Source: Paralithodes platypus
Taxonomy: Eukaryota; Arthropoda; Malacostraca; Decapoda; Lithodidae
Direction: 5' to 3'
DNA length: 64,000 nucleotides
Assembly: GCA_032716605.1 (NCBI GenBank)
Contig: CM064551.1
Coordinates: 45,594,611-45,658,610, forward strand
This document shows, piece after piece, positions 53,227-64,000 of the stretch (within the stretch, counting starts at the first letter, position 1; each line of letters opens with the position of its first letter). Both the position numbers and the translations under genes were made by a program. The notes under the pieces were generated by a model, which was not told the DNA's origin, made no database searches, and saw nothing but the letters and a program-made list of their open reading frames with translations.

Positions 53227-56200
53227 GGTCCTGATGTGGCGGCGGGTCCTGATGTGGCGGCGTCTACGCCGTGGGGCCACCTCCCGAGGCTGCCAACCGC
53301 GGATGGCTGCCGACCCTCCACAGCCGAAGACAAAATCAACGACCAGTGGAGGAAAACCGGATGCCGGCCGCGGGGAGCAGTTTCGGGAGCCAAACCGTCA
53401 CAACCATCCCCTGCCCCCTCCCTGGGGGCACGGGTCCTTGGAGCGGCTTCGGTCGCGCCGGGAATTTCCACACCTCTCACACCACACACACACATCACAC
53501 AGTTTTTCCTACACCGAGAAATGACTCTCCGGCTGTCATTTCTCGAAGACTTCTTCTAGCCGGAGACATTGAGAGCAACCCAGGACCCACGTTCACATAC
53601 ATATGTCCAACTTGCTCAAAACCCATCACTTCGAGTCGCCATACTAAGGGTTCAGTTCTATGCAATTCATGTGGGAACTGGACCCACTTCACCTGCACAA
53701 CACTTGCCTCCAAGAAACACTACACAAACACCTGGACCTGTTCCTCATGCCCCTCCCTCTCCCAGTCAAATCCCTCGCCTAAAACCCGTCCACCTCTCCT
53801 CCCCAACCCACCTAACCTTCCCATATCATCCACTCCCCCCCCTAAAACCCGTCCACCTCTCCTCCCTAACCCACCTAACCTTCCCATACCATCCACATCC
53901 TCAACTCAACACACCACACCCCATCCTAATCCATTCCAACCCCCATCTCCTGCTCCCCAATCCCCACCCCCACCTCACCCATCCCAACCCCCAGCCCCTC
54001 CCTCACCCCCACCCCCCCCACCCCCCCCCCATCCTCGTGCAGCAGCACCCAACATACATCGTGCACAAAACATTAACATTCTTCAACTGAACATAGATGG
54101 CATCAACACAAAGAAACACGAACTCTCACATTTCATCAAACAACACAACATACACATTGCCATCTTACAAGAAACAAAACTCCGCACAACACAAAAAACA
54201 CCCACATTTCATAATTTCACCACCATCAGACAAGACCGGGCTGTCGGCGGGGGCGGTGGACTCATCACCCTGGTACACAAAGAAATATCATACATAGTAA
54301 CCAGTGTACAAACCAAATCACTCCTCCCCCCAAATGATAACACAACAGAAATACAGTCAATTAAAATACGCACTGGCAACAACTCCAACATAACCATCAT
54401 AAACACATACATCCCTCCCCAAACATCCCCTACAGTACCAAATGAATACAGACCACACTTACAACACATCACAAACACCCCACACACCCCACACATCATC
54501 CTGGGTGGTGACTTCAACGCCAAGACGTCGGCCTGGTTTGTCGACAACCCCGACACAGACAGAGGGCTGGTACTACAAAACCAAACCGATAACCTCATCA
54601 TCCTTAACGACATCCATCAACATACCCATATTCCTCACCAAGCCCTCTATAACCCATCATCTCCAGACATCACCTTTTGCTCCCCAGAACTCGCCCCCAC
54701 AACATCCTGGAGGGTGGTCAAAACCTTAGGCTCTGACCACCTCCCGATCATTATCACCACCAAAACCAGACTCACCCCAGCTAGCCACAAACACACATAC
54801 ACCAATTATAAAAGAGCTAACTGGGAAGCATTCACAAATGAGACAGAACAACACTTCACAACTCTAAACAGTACACCCATCACTAACATCAACAATGCTG
54901 TACACATACTCAATAAAACTATCCAAAACGCTGACAAGAAACACATTCCAAGAGGTAACAGAAAAAGACACAACCCCAACTTCACACCAGAAATTCAAAA
55001 CCTCATCAGACAACGCGACATACTGAAACACTCCCCAGCACCCCACACACAAGACATCACACAACAAATTCAAGCACTCAACACCCAAACTAACAACAAA
55101 ATACAAGAACAACAAAAACTAAATTGGAATAACTTCCTACAAACACTTGATCACAAAACAAACCCCAAAAAACTATACAAAACACTAAACAGCATCACAC
55201 TTTCCAACAGCAACACAACACAATCACATGCTGCAATCACAACAACAGACTCTACTCCTTCATGTAAACAACAAGCAAACACTCTCATCAATCACTTTTC
55301 ACATGTCAGCCACCTAAAACCTCACAAAGACGACCGACGTGTCATCCGACGTAAGAGACAATTCCCCACAGACCCTGACTATACACCCTTCACCAATCAC
55401 CAGACAAAGCATATCATCAACAATCTCAAGCACTCACCCGCCTGTGGCCTAGACAACATAAGCAACATACACCTCAGACACCTGGGACCACAAGGCATAC
55501 AAGCACTCACTAACATATCAAACTACAGCTATTCACACAACACAATACCAGACATTTGGAAGCATGGTATCATCATCACTTTCCCCAAACCCAACAAAGA
55601 CCCCACGCTACCCTCCTCGCACCGCCCCATCACACTCCTTTGCTCCCCCTCCAAAGTCATGGAACGCCTAGTATTACAACTAATTACACCTGACCTACCC
55701 CTAGCTCCAACACAACATGGCTTTAGGCCACTGCACTCCACAAACACTCTTCTCACAGACCTTACACAAAGAGCTTTCGACGGCATCAATTCAGCTAGAC
55801 CACCACACAGATCACTATTAGCCACACTCGACATTAGTAAAGCCTTCGATGCCATCCCCCGCCACAACCTAACAAACAAAATCTACAACACAAACATGCA
55901 CAACAACACAAAACGGTGGCTGGCCAACTTCCTAGCAGGCAGATGTGCACACGTATCTTTTGCCGGTCAGTCATCTAAAATCAGAAACTTTCCAAACGGA
56001 GTCCCACAAGGATCCGTCCTATCGCCCGCACTCTTCAATCTGTACATGCACGATATAACTACACCCAATACGCCCCAAATAAACTTAGCCTCCTATGCAG
56101 ATGACATAACACTCACATGCACACACCATGACCCAAAAAGAGCAACAGATCTCCTTCAACCCTATCTCAACACACTACATGGCTGGTGCACTACAAACAG

Positions 56201-57229
56201 ACTTAATCTAGCCCCAGCCAAATCCACCGCAACCCTGCTCACAAGTTGGACAGGAGAACACGAATACATCCCTCAACTCACCATAAACAACACACCCCTA
56301 ACACATACACACACACCCAAAATCCTAGGAGTAACATATGATACTCATATGACATTCAAACAGCACACCACAAACATTAAAAAGAAACTGACACCCAGAC
56401 TTAACGCCCTCAGGTCACTTGCTCACACAAAATTTGGACACAACAAAGAAACTACCACCACAGTATATAAACAATACATAAGATCAGTGATGGAATACGC
56501 AAGCCCAGCCTGGGCTTCTAACCTAGCTGAAACACATCATAAGACCTTACAGACTATTCAAAACAAAGCCCTGAAGATCATTACAGGCTGCACAGCTACT
56601 GCACCCACAGATCACCTACATCAAGAAACCAAAATCCTCAAAGTCAAAGACCATCTGGACATGAGAGGCACTCAATTCCTGGCAGCAGCCTCCACGAACC
56701 AAGACCACCCACTAAACTACATGGCAACACACCCACAGACACCAAGAAATATCAAAACAACACCCAGCACACGGTATCACACACAATTATTGTCCTCTCT
56801 CCCTCCCTGCCCACCCCGAACCAACTTCCAGAAGCACATCCATACTCATATCTCTCACCGATCCATCCACTCACTCACAGACAACACACAGCTGCATGCA
56901 CGACCTCCCGAAATCCATCCTTCCGAATCCTCCCTTCCTCGCGAGGACAGAGTCCACCTGGCCAGGCTGAGATGCGGACACCATCCAGCTCTCCTGAGCT
57001 ATCAGAAGAGACTGGATGACTCCGTTGTCGACGCCTGCCCGGGATGTAACACAGCACCCCATACCATTAAACACATCATAGAAGACTGCATTTCACACAA
57101 CCACTTACGCCAACAACACAATCTACACTCAATGAGAGCTCTGTGGGAAAGCCCGATCGTGGCCATGGCCTTTCTCAGGGACTCGGGGCTGTTCGGCCAG
57201 GCAGCTTAGGGAACAACAACAACAACAAC
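53227..57229 (+). mobile_element. full-length LINE with 13-bp target duplication
   Basis: AACTCGGGTTCCC stands at 53214-53226 and again at 57230-57242. Between them are two 18-bp tandem units (GGTCCTGATGTGGCGGCG) at the 5' end, a single long ORF, and a 3' tail of (AAC)n directly after the stop codon. Perfect flanking duplication and an open frame suggest a recent insertion. Confidence 0.85.
53361..57209 (+). CDS. LINE polyprotein with 2A motif, PHD-like finger, endonuclease, reverse transcriptase (about 1282 aa)
   Basis: Single uninterrupted frame. 53361 is the first in-frame ATG; the frame is open back to a TGA at 53250, with a GTG at 53271. About 68 residues in is LLLAGDIESNPGP (NPGP at 53577-53588), the D-I/V-E-x-N-P-G-P consensus of 2A ribosome-skipping peptides. 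Next is a PHD-like zinc finger (CPTCSKP, CNSCGNWTHFTC, WTCSSC), then about 120 Pro-rich residues. The AP-like endonuclease follows (LQLNIDGINT, ILQETKL, GGDFNAKTSAW, SSPDITF, GSDHLPI). Reverse transcriptase motifs are SHRPITLLCSPSKVMERLV, QHGFRPLHSTNTLL, LDISKAFDAIPRHNL, GVPQGSVLSPALFNLYM and SYADDITLTC. The C-terminus has RLRCGHHPALLSY and CPGCNTAPHTIKHIIEDC, a zinc-like end found in Jockey/I-group elements. No inactivating change is visible, so it may be competent. Clade assignment within the Jockey/CR1/I group is open. Confidence 0.9.
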   Translation: MPAAGSSFGSQTVTTIPCPLPGGTGPWSGFGRAGNFHTSHTTHTHHTVFPTPRNDSPAVISRRLLLAGDIESNPGPTFTYICPTCSKPITSSRHTKGSVLCNSCGNWTHFTCTTLASKKHYTNTWTCSSCPSLSQSNPSPKTRPPLLPNPPNLPISSTPPPKTRPPLLPNPPNLPIPSTSSTQHTTPHPNPFQPPSPAPQSPPPPHPSQPPAPPSPPPPPPPPHPRAAAPNIHRAQNINILQLNIDGINTKKHELSHFIKQHNIHIAILQETKLRTTQKTPTFHNFTTIRQDRAVGGGGGLITLVHKEISYIVTSVQTKSLLPPNDNTTEIQSIKIRTGNNSNITIINTYIPPQTSPTVPNEYRPHLQHITNTPHTPHIILGGDFNAKTSAWFVDNPDTDRGLVLQNQTDNLIILNDIHQHTHIPHQALYNPSSPDITFCSPELAPTTSWRVVKTLGSDHLPIIITTKTRLTPASHKHTYTNYKRANWEAFTNETEQHFTTLNSTPITNINNAVHILNKTIQNADKKHIPRGNRKRHNPNFTPEIQNLIRQRDILKHSPAPHTQDITQQIQALNTQTNNKIQEQQKLNWNNFLQTLDHKTNPKKLYKTLNSITLSNSNTTQSHAAITTTDSTPSCKQQANTLINHFSHVSHLKPHKDDRRVIRRKRQFPTDPDYTPFTNHQTKHIINNLKHSPACGLDNISNIHLRHLGPQGIQALTNISNYSYSHNTIPDIWKHGIIITFPKPNKDPTLPSSHRPITLLCSPSKVMERLVLQLITPDLPLAPTQHGFRPLHSTNTLLTDLTQRAFDGINSARPPHRSLLATLDISKAFDAIPRHNLTNKIYNTNMHNNTKRWLANFLAGRCAHVSFAGQSSKIRNFPNGVPQGSVLSPALFNLYMHDITTPNTPQINLASYADDITLTCTHHDPKRATDLLQPYLNTLHGWCTTNRLNLAPAKSTATLLTSWTGEHEYIPQLTINNTPLTHTHTPKILGVTYDTHMTFKQHTTNIKKKLTPRLNALRSLAHTKFGHNKETTTTVYKQYIRSVMEYASPAWASNLAETHHKTLQTIQNKALKIITGCTATAPTDHLHQETKILKVKDHLDMRGTQFLAAASTNQDHPLNYMATHPQTPRNIKTTPSTRYHTQLLSSLPPCPPRTNFQKHIHTHISHRSIHSLTDNTQLHARPPEIHPSESSLPREDRVHLARLRCGHHPALLSYQKRLDDSVVDACPGCNTAPHTIKHIIEDCISHNHLRQQHNLHSMRALWESPIVAMAFLRDSGLFGQAA

Positions 57230-57242
57230 AACTCGGGTTCCC

Positions 57243-59588
57243 TCCTCTCCCTGCAGTCCATACCCTCTTCTTCAGCAGTATCAAAGCCAGCTGGCATGGT
57301 CGGGAGCTCTAAACAAGGTAATACTAAAAGACTCAGACTCAGAATGTTCCAGACTGCCCTCAAGCCTCCCCAGCCACTGCTGTAACTGCCCCCCATTGTC
57401 CCAGAACTGTGGGAGCTGTAAGCACCAATCCAGCGCAGCACCTTTGGTGCCCCAGACGCTTATTTCACCAAGTTGACGACACATTGGGAGACCGAACTAC
57501 CCAGGGTCTTGAGAGAGGAAAGCCACTCCGGCGACTGAGGCACTCTATCCCCCCACTACTGAGGCCACCCCTGACGACACTCTTGAGATAGAGATCTACT
57601 GCCAACACCCCCAAGTGTGACCCTGCTGCGAAGCTGAGATGTAGGCACAGCCGACGACGAGGTGATAAGCTGCCAAGATGCCCTGGCCCAGGAGGACTAG
57701 CCCCATCACCTTTTCATCAGTTGTACTAGACAACTGTAGGACTGTCAGATGGTCGGTAGAGTACTTCTAGCAGTAGGCTACTTATAGGCAACCTTGATAT
57801 GGCTCATTGCTTTCCACAAGGAGATAATAGTCATTGATCATAATGCCTGTAAACTTGCTTCATGATTAAACTTATGATTAGCTCTTAGAAAGTCACTACA
57901 ATACATAGCTAAATGATTCCCTGCTCTAAACTCAAAGTCTTACCCAGTTAGAAACTAGAAAACCTAGTCAGCTAAATAACTTGCTTTCCACTAGGAGATG
58001 AGATTGACGAGCTAATCGACAGGAAATATATTTATTAGTGGCCCCTCCATCATTGACGATATGCCTATTACATAATAGCACTCTTTCAAGCTTGTGTCAG
58101 CTCGTTTGAAACAACCGTCACAGAGAGATAAAGAGGCCGCATCAAAAGTGTACGCTAATTCTCGTATGGAATCGTCCTTATGATTGGGTACTCACTACGA
58201 AAAAACTTTGTAAAAAAGAAAAAAGAAAAAATAATTTATGAAATGCTGTAATTAAGCTTCCTAAACTTGTGGATGTCTTCCGTGGATTCTTATCCGAGAC
58301 GCTGATCTGCCTAGCGTCATATCGCCCTTCCTCTCCCTGTGGCCGTGCTGAGTGGACGCGCTTCCCGTCCTCTCTTCATTCTGCATTCTTTCGTCTCTTA
58401 GTGAGTCTTTTGCTCATTTGTATTTATCTGAGATGTTCTAGAATAGGTTTAGATTAGTTAGGACAGGCGTCCCCATTGGCACGTCCACAGGTGTGTGTTA
58501 ATATAGGTTACAGTGTGAAGCGTCCATGCGGTCCCCTTTGGGCACGCTCGCCTTTGTTTTTATTTTTTGTCTTCAGCATTTAGCTTTGCCTTTACTAGCT
58601 ATTTAGGAGGCTGTGTATGTGCGGGGCTCCGCTACTGGGCCATCCCTAAGATGGGGTAGCGGGTGTTGTTATTGTTATGCAGACGCTCTGGTTCAAGAGT
58701 TGCCCCACGTGGTGGGGAACTTTCTGGAGTTTGGTGCTGCTTTTTCCCCTTTGGCTCGGGGCGACGTGTGGTAGCTGGTTGCTGTTTCGTCGCTGGAGGT
58801 AAGAGTGTCGCGTGTCGTCGTGCTGCTTGCCCTAGGCCTCATGGCTAGCCTCATTGTAGGGGTATTTTTCAATGGCTAGGATGATATATTAATTATTGAA
58901 TTAAATAATAAGTGTAGCCTTAAGATATGACCTTCTCTTTCATGTGGTGATATTATACATGATTGGAAGGTGTCAGGAGACGTCCTGACGTATATTTATT
59001 ATTGTTTTGTGTTTGTCTTTCTTGGTCTGACAAGTTAGCACTCACAAATTATTATTATTATTATTAAAGGGTTTGGTGTTTCCTTCTGGCGATCAATTAT
59101 CTGAAATTGGTACCGGAGGCTCGCCTCGGTGAGCAGGGAATGGATTCAATGAACCTGGCGTGGTCAGTAGTACCACTAGTTTCCCTGGCGGAAGATAAGG
59201 CTTCCAAAAGGGGTTTTTCGGCTCAGCCGGAAGGACTCACCTATACAGATATCCTCACGCGGCGGAGAACGACCTTGACTCCGTCATCACGGCGGAAAGG
59301 TCTAGTGGGGTTACACAACTATTACTCTAGTCATACAAGACGATCTGATAGTTACCATGACAGATTCTATAAGAAGAATCAGTAGTATGGGTCGGTGATA
59401 CAAAGTGTCATAGATAAGTAGTCAAATCACATTTATAGAAAAGGTCATCAGTGATCTTTTAAATAGAAGGATTTAATATGGAATACGGCGGAAAATTAGA
59501 GTAGCAAGTGGTGCTACATCTAGTTTTCCGGCATATTTGGGGAATATACTGTGTGAATGTCTCGGTTTATCCTTATGAGCATTGATTC
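57243..59588. other. non-coding; possible leader of the DIRS element
   Basis: No supported gene. (ATT)n at 59048-59066. A frame at 59107-59385 (LAWSVVPLVSLAEDKASKRG) is unassigned. The left terminal repeat of the following DIRS-type element may lie here but cannot be confirmed without its right end. Confidence 0.4.
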
Positions 59589-62500
59589 TTGGAAATTTCT
59601 TTTCCAGATCACAACACAGCGACCTCAGCACAAGACCCAGGTAGGGGAGCCGATCCAGGCGGGGGGGGGGGGGGGGTCGTTGCAATCATGCCTTTAGTAA
59701 CACTGTGTTCAACTCCAACTTGTTTGTGTATCCCTGTATTTAACCATAAACTTTGTGTAAAGTGTGTTAAGTGTTTGGACCGATCCAGAGGCATCTGGTT
59801 ATCCAAGAAGTGTGAGATTTGTTCAGACCTTCGGAGTGGGTTATTTACTCATCGTGATCCTTCGTGCCAAGTCGCTTTATTGGAAATAAAAGCAACTTTT
59901 AATAGTTATATGAAGGACATTGCTCACAAAGCCCTTCAGTGTGATGATGAGGCTCTTTGGGACCATTTAATCATTAAAACACATTACTAAATCTCCGTCA
60001 TCCCGATCCAGCACTAAGTCTAAAGTCAAGCCAAAAGTTCTATCAAAATAAATTGTTAGTAGCAGTGATAGCAGTGATTCGATTACTACATAGGCAACCC
60101 CCCCCCCCCCCCCCCCCGGGCCGAAACAAGAGGGCGCGGTCAGTCTCTCCACGAGAAAATCGACCCAGGTCAAGATCTAGATCGCCTCTCAAACAATCTT
60201 TGAAGTCATCAAGTACTTCACGGTCATGGTATAAGAAGAGAAAAACTGAACTGGAGACAGCTATCGCACAGAGTTCAGGCGGGAAGGGTCTTCAACAGAA
60301 AACCCGTACGGAGTCAACGCGCTCGGGTCACCGGCAATCGCCGGGGTCTCGTCCTCCATCCTCCGCCCCTACCTCTACCGAGCCTCACGTCCAATCTGAC
60401 AGTTCAGAGGTGGGGATGGAGGACGTTGAGTCGACTCCCAGGGCTGGTTCAAGTGATGTAAACACAGTGTCTCAATCTCTTAGACAGGATTTTTCTATAC
60501 CTCGGGTAGATAATCAGTTTCGTCATGCTAGGAGGGTTCCGTCAAAGGTCTTGGCGGAACAGTATGGGGGTTACCCGGCGGGTGGTTGTTACTGTGAAAA
60601 TGTGAGCTATCAGTCAAAAGCTAGGGTAGAAACAGACAATCGTAGTGTTTGCCGACACCCTGAGCCAGTGCAAAAAGGTACACAAGGTAAATGCCCGGCA
60701 GGGGTCAGGGACAGTGAGAATGTGAACGTTACACATCACGACCGGATACCTTCATCCGTCCCAGACTTGACATGGGAAGGTTTTGAACAGAAATTAATAT
60801 CCGAGGCACGGCAACACCCGGTAGAAATGGAAGTGGTAGACGAAGGGCAGGAGGAAGTAGAACCATTACCATCTGCCCAACCCGATCGCTTAGCTAGTGT
60901 ATCAGAGGTAGACTCAGTAACGTCCAAAGAGTCACAGAAAGAGTTTGTGGCGAAAGGTGATTTACAGACAATTTTACATAACTTCTTGCAAAATGTTCAG
61001 AGTCCAGCAACGTCACCGGAAGCTCCACCGAACGTACCGGAAGCTCCACCGACATTGTCTGTTGTGAGACCCTTGGAGTCAGCCAAGGTTACTGCTCCAA
61101 CTAACGTATTGCCCCCTCTTACTTGTACTAGTATTATTCCTGTTACATCTACTTTAACTACAACTAACGTAAGGGTTATTACAGATGTTATTCCTCCACC
61201 ATTGGAAAAAAAAACTATCAAGAAAGGCCCTATGCCGCTTCTTTATGGTCCAGATTTGTCTTGGGTTAACGTTACTGCTCAGAATCCCTCCAGTGCGCAA
61301 CAGACAATCTCCGGTGAGCCCCCGGTACCGAGTGAGTGGACTATTCAGATGAATAAGAACAGGAAATTAAGAGCTAAGGATACTGCAGGTAATACTTTAG
61401 ATGTGTCTATCAAAGCCATTCCGAATGTATATGCACATGATTATTTTGTGTACACCTCCACACCAGCTCTCCCACCTGCCTCCTCTGCACATCTTTATGC
61501 GGACTGGTCAAAGGTCGACGGCTTGAATGACATAAAAGCTCTTGCTTTAATAACGCCAGAATTGGACACAATTCCAGTTAACGATCAGTCCAGCAACCCA
61601 GTCCTGCAGATGGGGCAAGGGGGCACAGGTCCGTGGGTAGACTGGGAGACAGAAGCACAGCAGTTTGCCACCACTATTACTTCTAAGTCATCCCATCAGA
61701 TACCTCAGGAAACACATTCGTGGTTTTCCTTGCCAGTTGCTAAGGCCTATTCTAGACTTTCTTTCAGTTCCAAAATTGTCTTTCTGGGAGTTGCAGGATC
61801 CCTTTTCAACTCCACCTCCGGCGCACCTGGATAAAGATTTCAAATTGCGTCAAAAAGCATTAAGACTTTTTTCCCAATTACTGCTGAGTCGCCAAGTAGC
61901 CCAGTCTCTCATTAGAACCATACAAGTTATTACTGATTCAGATGCCAAGAAGGCAATGGAATTGTCCCAGCGCTTAATGCTACAAAATTCCATCCAATCA
62001 TTGGGCGACGTCAGGATAGCCTTATTAGAGGCAGTCCGTGCACGTCAAGACCTACGGGTATATCTGGTCAAAAAATTGCCGGAAGATATTGGTCGCCGGG
62101 TAATTTTGTCACCAGTAATTACACCCACTTTAGTTTTCCCTAATACTTGGAAAACAGTGTTTAATTTGGTAGATGCAGCTAGGCCAGGTGCTTCATCAGC
62201 CAGGAAGAACCATTTTAAATTTCCTAAGCCATATACCAAACCTAAAGTCAGTCAGAAGGCTCAACCTAGTGGGTCTAAGTTCTTTCAGGGCTCAAGTTTC
62301 CCCCAGCACCGGGAAGCAATCCAGCCCGACACAAGCAAGGGAGGGGTTCAGGTAAATGGTTCAAGGGTCAACCCAAACACAAATCAGGCCAAGGTTCGAC
62401 TCCTGCCAAGGCTAGCCAGCCGTCTACCTCTGCCCCATCACCTTAAAAAAACTAGACATATCACAAACTCTCTCACTCCCGGAGTCTATCGTGGGCGAGT

Positions 62501-62666
62501 TGGATCAGCGTGTAGTTATGCCGGACAAGCCCAGTCAAGTAACTGGGTCATTTCGGGCGTGTCACCGGGTTTTGGCCCCGGCGAACTTGGGCAAGGACAA
62601 GTGGTACGCAGTGGCTCCGAAAACCTCGTTTACGTCAACCACTCGAAGTCCATCATGTTTCTTTAG
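59589..62666 (+). pseudogene. DIRS gag-like protein, broken
   Basis: The first segment (59589-59990) has a cysteine cluster (CVKCVKCLDRSRG, KKCEICSDLRSG, HRDPSCQ) after a 16-G run that encodes polyglycine. The main segment (60053-61834) opens with a polyproline run from 20 C residues. It has an RS-rich stretch (PRENRPRSRSRSPLKQS) and a structured end (GPWVDWETEAQQF, ETHSWFSLPVAKAYSRLSF). After a frameshift near 61810 it continues (61665-62666 frame) with AHLDKDFKLRQKALRLFSQL and VKKLPEDIGRRVILSPVI. The order and the Trp-rich gag end resemble DIRS gag proteins. Breaks are a stop near 59990, a frame change before 60053 and one near 61810. Confidence 0.65.
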
Positions 62667-64000
62667 AGGTGGCGTCACTAGTCCAGGAAATTATCACCAA
62701 GCATATCATTGTCCCGGTCAATCCAACTTGTCCAGTTTACACGTCCAAGCTTTTTCTCGTACCAAAGAGGGACAGTGTTCAGATGAGATCAGTCGTAGAC
62801 CTGTCTCGTTTGAACTAATATATTCACAACGCATTGTTCAGGATGCTCACTGTGAATCAAATCAGGCTAATCCTTCTGCCGCAAGGTTGGATGTGTTCTG
62901 TAGACCTGACAGAAGGCTATTGGCATGTCCCGGTAAACAAACGGTTCCAAAAATTCCTCGCCTTGAGGATAGAGCATCAGACTTATGTCTTTCAACGGAT
63001 GCCTTTCGGGTTGAACCTAGCACCGAGTATATTTACCAAATTAGTCTGACAAGCTTTACTACCACTTTTAAGTCAAGGAATCAAAGTGTTGTGGTACCTA
63101 GACGACTGGCTAGTGGTGGCAGAATCAGAGAGTCAATGCCGAAATCATGTAAATCAAATTCTAGATCATGTAAAATCCCTGGGGTTCAAGGTCAACTTGG
63201 CGAAGTCGAACCTTTTCCCAACAAGGGTAATTCAGTGGATAGGGCTGGTCTGGGACACAGCACATCTTACTCTTAGTCAGAGTGTGGACAATCGAAACAG
63301 ATTTCGAAAGAAATTGTTTTGTTTTCTCCACAGGCTAACAACCACGAGAAGGACGTGAGAGTCTCTGGTCGGCTCTCTCAACTGGATTCAACTTACTGTA
63401 AAGTTGGGCCGGTTGAAAGTAAAGAGATTAATCTTGGAAGGAAACAAACATTTTCCGCTGTTATGGCGAATTCCGGCATTAATCCACAACTTACTATCGG
63501 GTTGGGCGAGGCAGGAAACATTGCATTCAATAATCACGTGGACGTCTCCTCCACCTACGGTATGGGTAGACACAGATGCTTCAGGGACAATAGGCTGGGG
63601 TTATCAGTCGAGCCTGGGCCATCAGGGTCAAGGGCTTTGGTCCCAATCCGAAAATTTTCACATAAATGCGAAATAGTTGTTAGTCCCCTTAATATTCCTA
63701 CAGGCTCACAGTTACACTTTGCTAGGGAAATCACTAGCCTTTCGAATGGAAAATTTGAATGCAGTATCATGCATCCAAAAACAGGGGTCAACAAGGTCTC
63801 GGACGTTGCTAGAGTTGTCGGAATTTTTGTTTATTCTGGCAGAAAAGCTGAACATTCATCTTCACGCATCATACCTGCCGGGCGTAGCCAACGTCTTGGC
63901 AGAAGCCCTGTCACGGAGACAGAGTACCATAGTAGAATTGTCTCTCAAGCAAACCATCTTCAACGAGATGATTGCAGAGCAATACCGTCCACAAGTGGAC
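62667..64000 (+). pseudogene. DIRS reverse transcriptase-RNase H, broken, partial
   Basis: It starts with VQEIITKHIIVPVNPTCP and SKLFLVPKRD, with a stop near 62818. It then continues with SVDLTEGYWHVPVNKRFQ and QRMPFGLNLAPSIFTKLV (62834-63049), a frameshift, and WYLDDWLVVAES (63086 onward) with YLDD intact. LGFKVNLAKSNLFPT follows. RNase H is seen at about 63560 (VWVDTDASGTIGWGYQ) and, in another frame, ends in LHASYLPGVANVLAEALSRR near 63915. YWHVPV and the YLPGVANxxADxLSR-type ending are typical of DIRS elements. The end lies outside the window. Confidence 0.75.

Larger units (their letters stand above)
59589..64000 (+). mobile_element. DIRS-type retrotransposon, damaged, continues past window
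   Basis: A gag-like region is followed by a DIRS-style reverse transcriptase and RNase H in the + direction. The tyrosine recombinase and right terminal repeat would lie beyond 64000. Frames are broken repeatedly. Confidence 0.75.

Noticed and set aside
53569..54090. 173-codon frame overlapping the LINE
   Set aside because: Proline-rich shadow of the C-rich linker in the LINE polyprotein; other frame has PHD and endonuclease motifs.

Overview
This window looks like eukaryotic, repeat-saturated genomic DNA, most likely from an arthropod and probably a decapod crustacean. The reasons are two split, intron-containing exons of an alpha-tubulin gene, short TTAGG telomere-type repeats, and a dense mixture of BEL/Pao, Gypsy, DIRS, RTE, piggyBac, Harbinger-type and tRNA/5S-derived elements with abundant microsatellites. 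The taxon is inferred from repeat style and was not searched. No bacterial operon, phage or CRISPR structure is present.

Layout. 1-1438 (-): decayed multi-copy protein gene of unknown function, interrupted by a foldback element. 2800-4436 (-): broken retrotransposon ORF1/gag split by a Harbinger-type MITE. 4437-6030: large trinucleotide-based minisatellite with an internal duplication of about 560 bp. 7945-12632 (-): BEL/Pao element 1. 14423-18796 (+): piggyBac element with one frameshift. 17729-17935: a hairpin and a tRNA-derived SINE. 20910-23926 (-): nearly complete RTE-like LINE. 24844-37726 (-): BEL/Pao element 2, with paired LTRs of about 545 bp, a tRNA-His-type primer site and an SGNH-hydrolase ORF. 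It is broken by one or two nested Gypsy insertions (28224-36052), one of which encodes integrase upstream of reverse transcriptase (Gmr1-like order).

38280-42500: unassigned degenerate ORFs, a TTAA-flanked MITE, an RTE fragment, a foldback and a LINE fragment. 42749-43868 (-): two alpha-tubulin exons, the only host coding sequence I can name. 46085-48140 (+): a LINE between GTACCGTAC repeats. 49032-50142: piggyBac-type MITEs. 50623-51500 (-): a second SGNH ORF beside a second primer-binding site. 52452-52975 (+): a 5S-rRNA-derived SINE. 53227-57229 (+): an apparently full-length LINE with one open frame, a 13-bp target-site duplication and a 2A-type ribosome-skipping motif. 59589-64000 (+): a damaged DIRS-type element running off the window.

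The elements do not work together as a system; the sequence records successive insertions, some inside others. The observations I rate highest are the SGNH hydrolase ORF placed between primer-binding site and zinc knuckles of an LTR element (seen twice), the intact LINE with a 2A motif, and the INT-before-RT Gypsy. All identifications are by reading motifs; no database search was possible.
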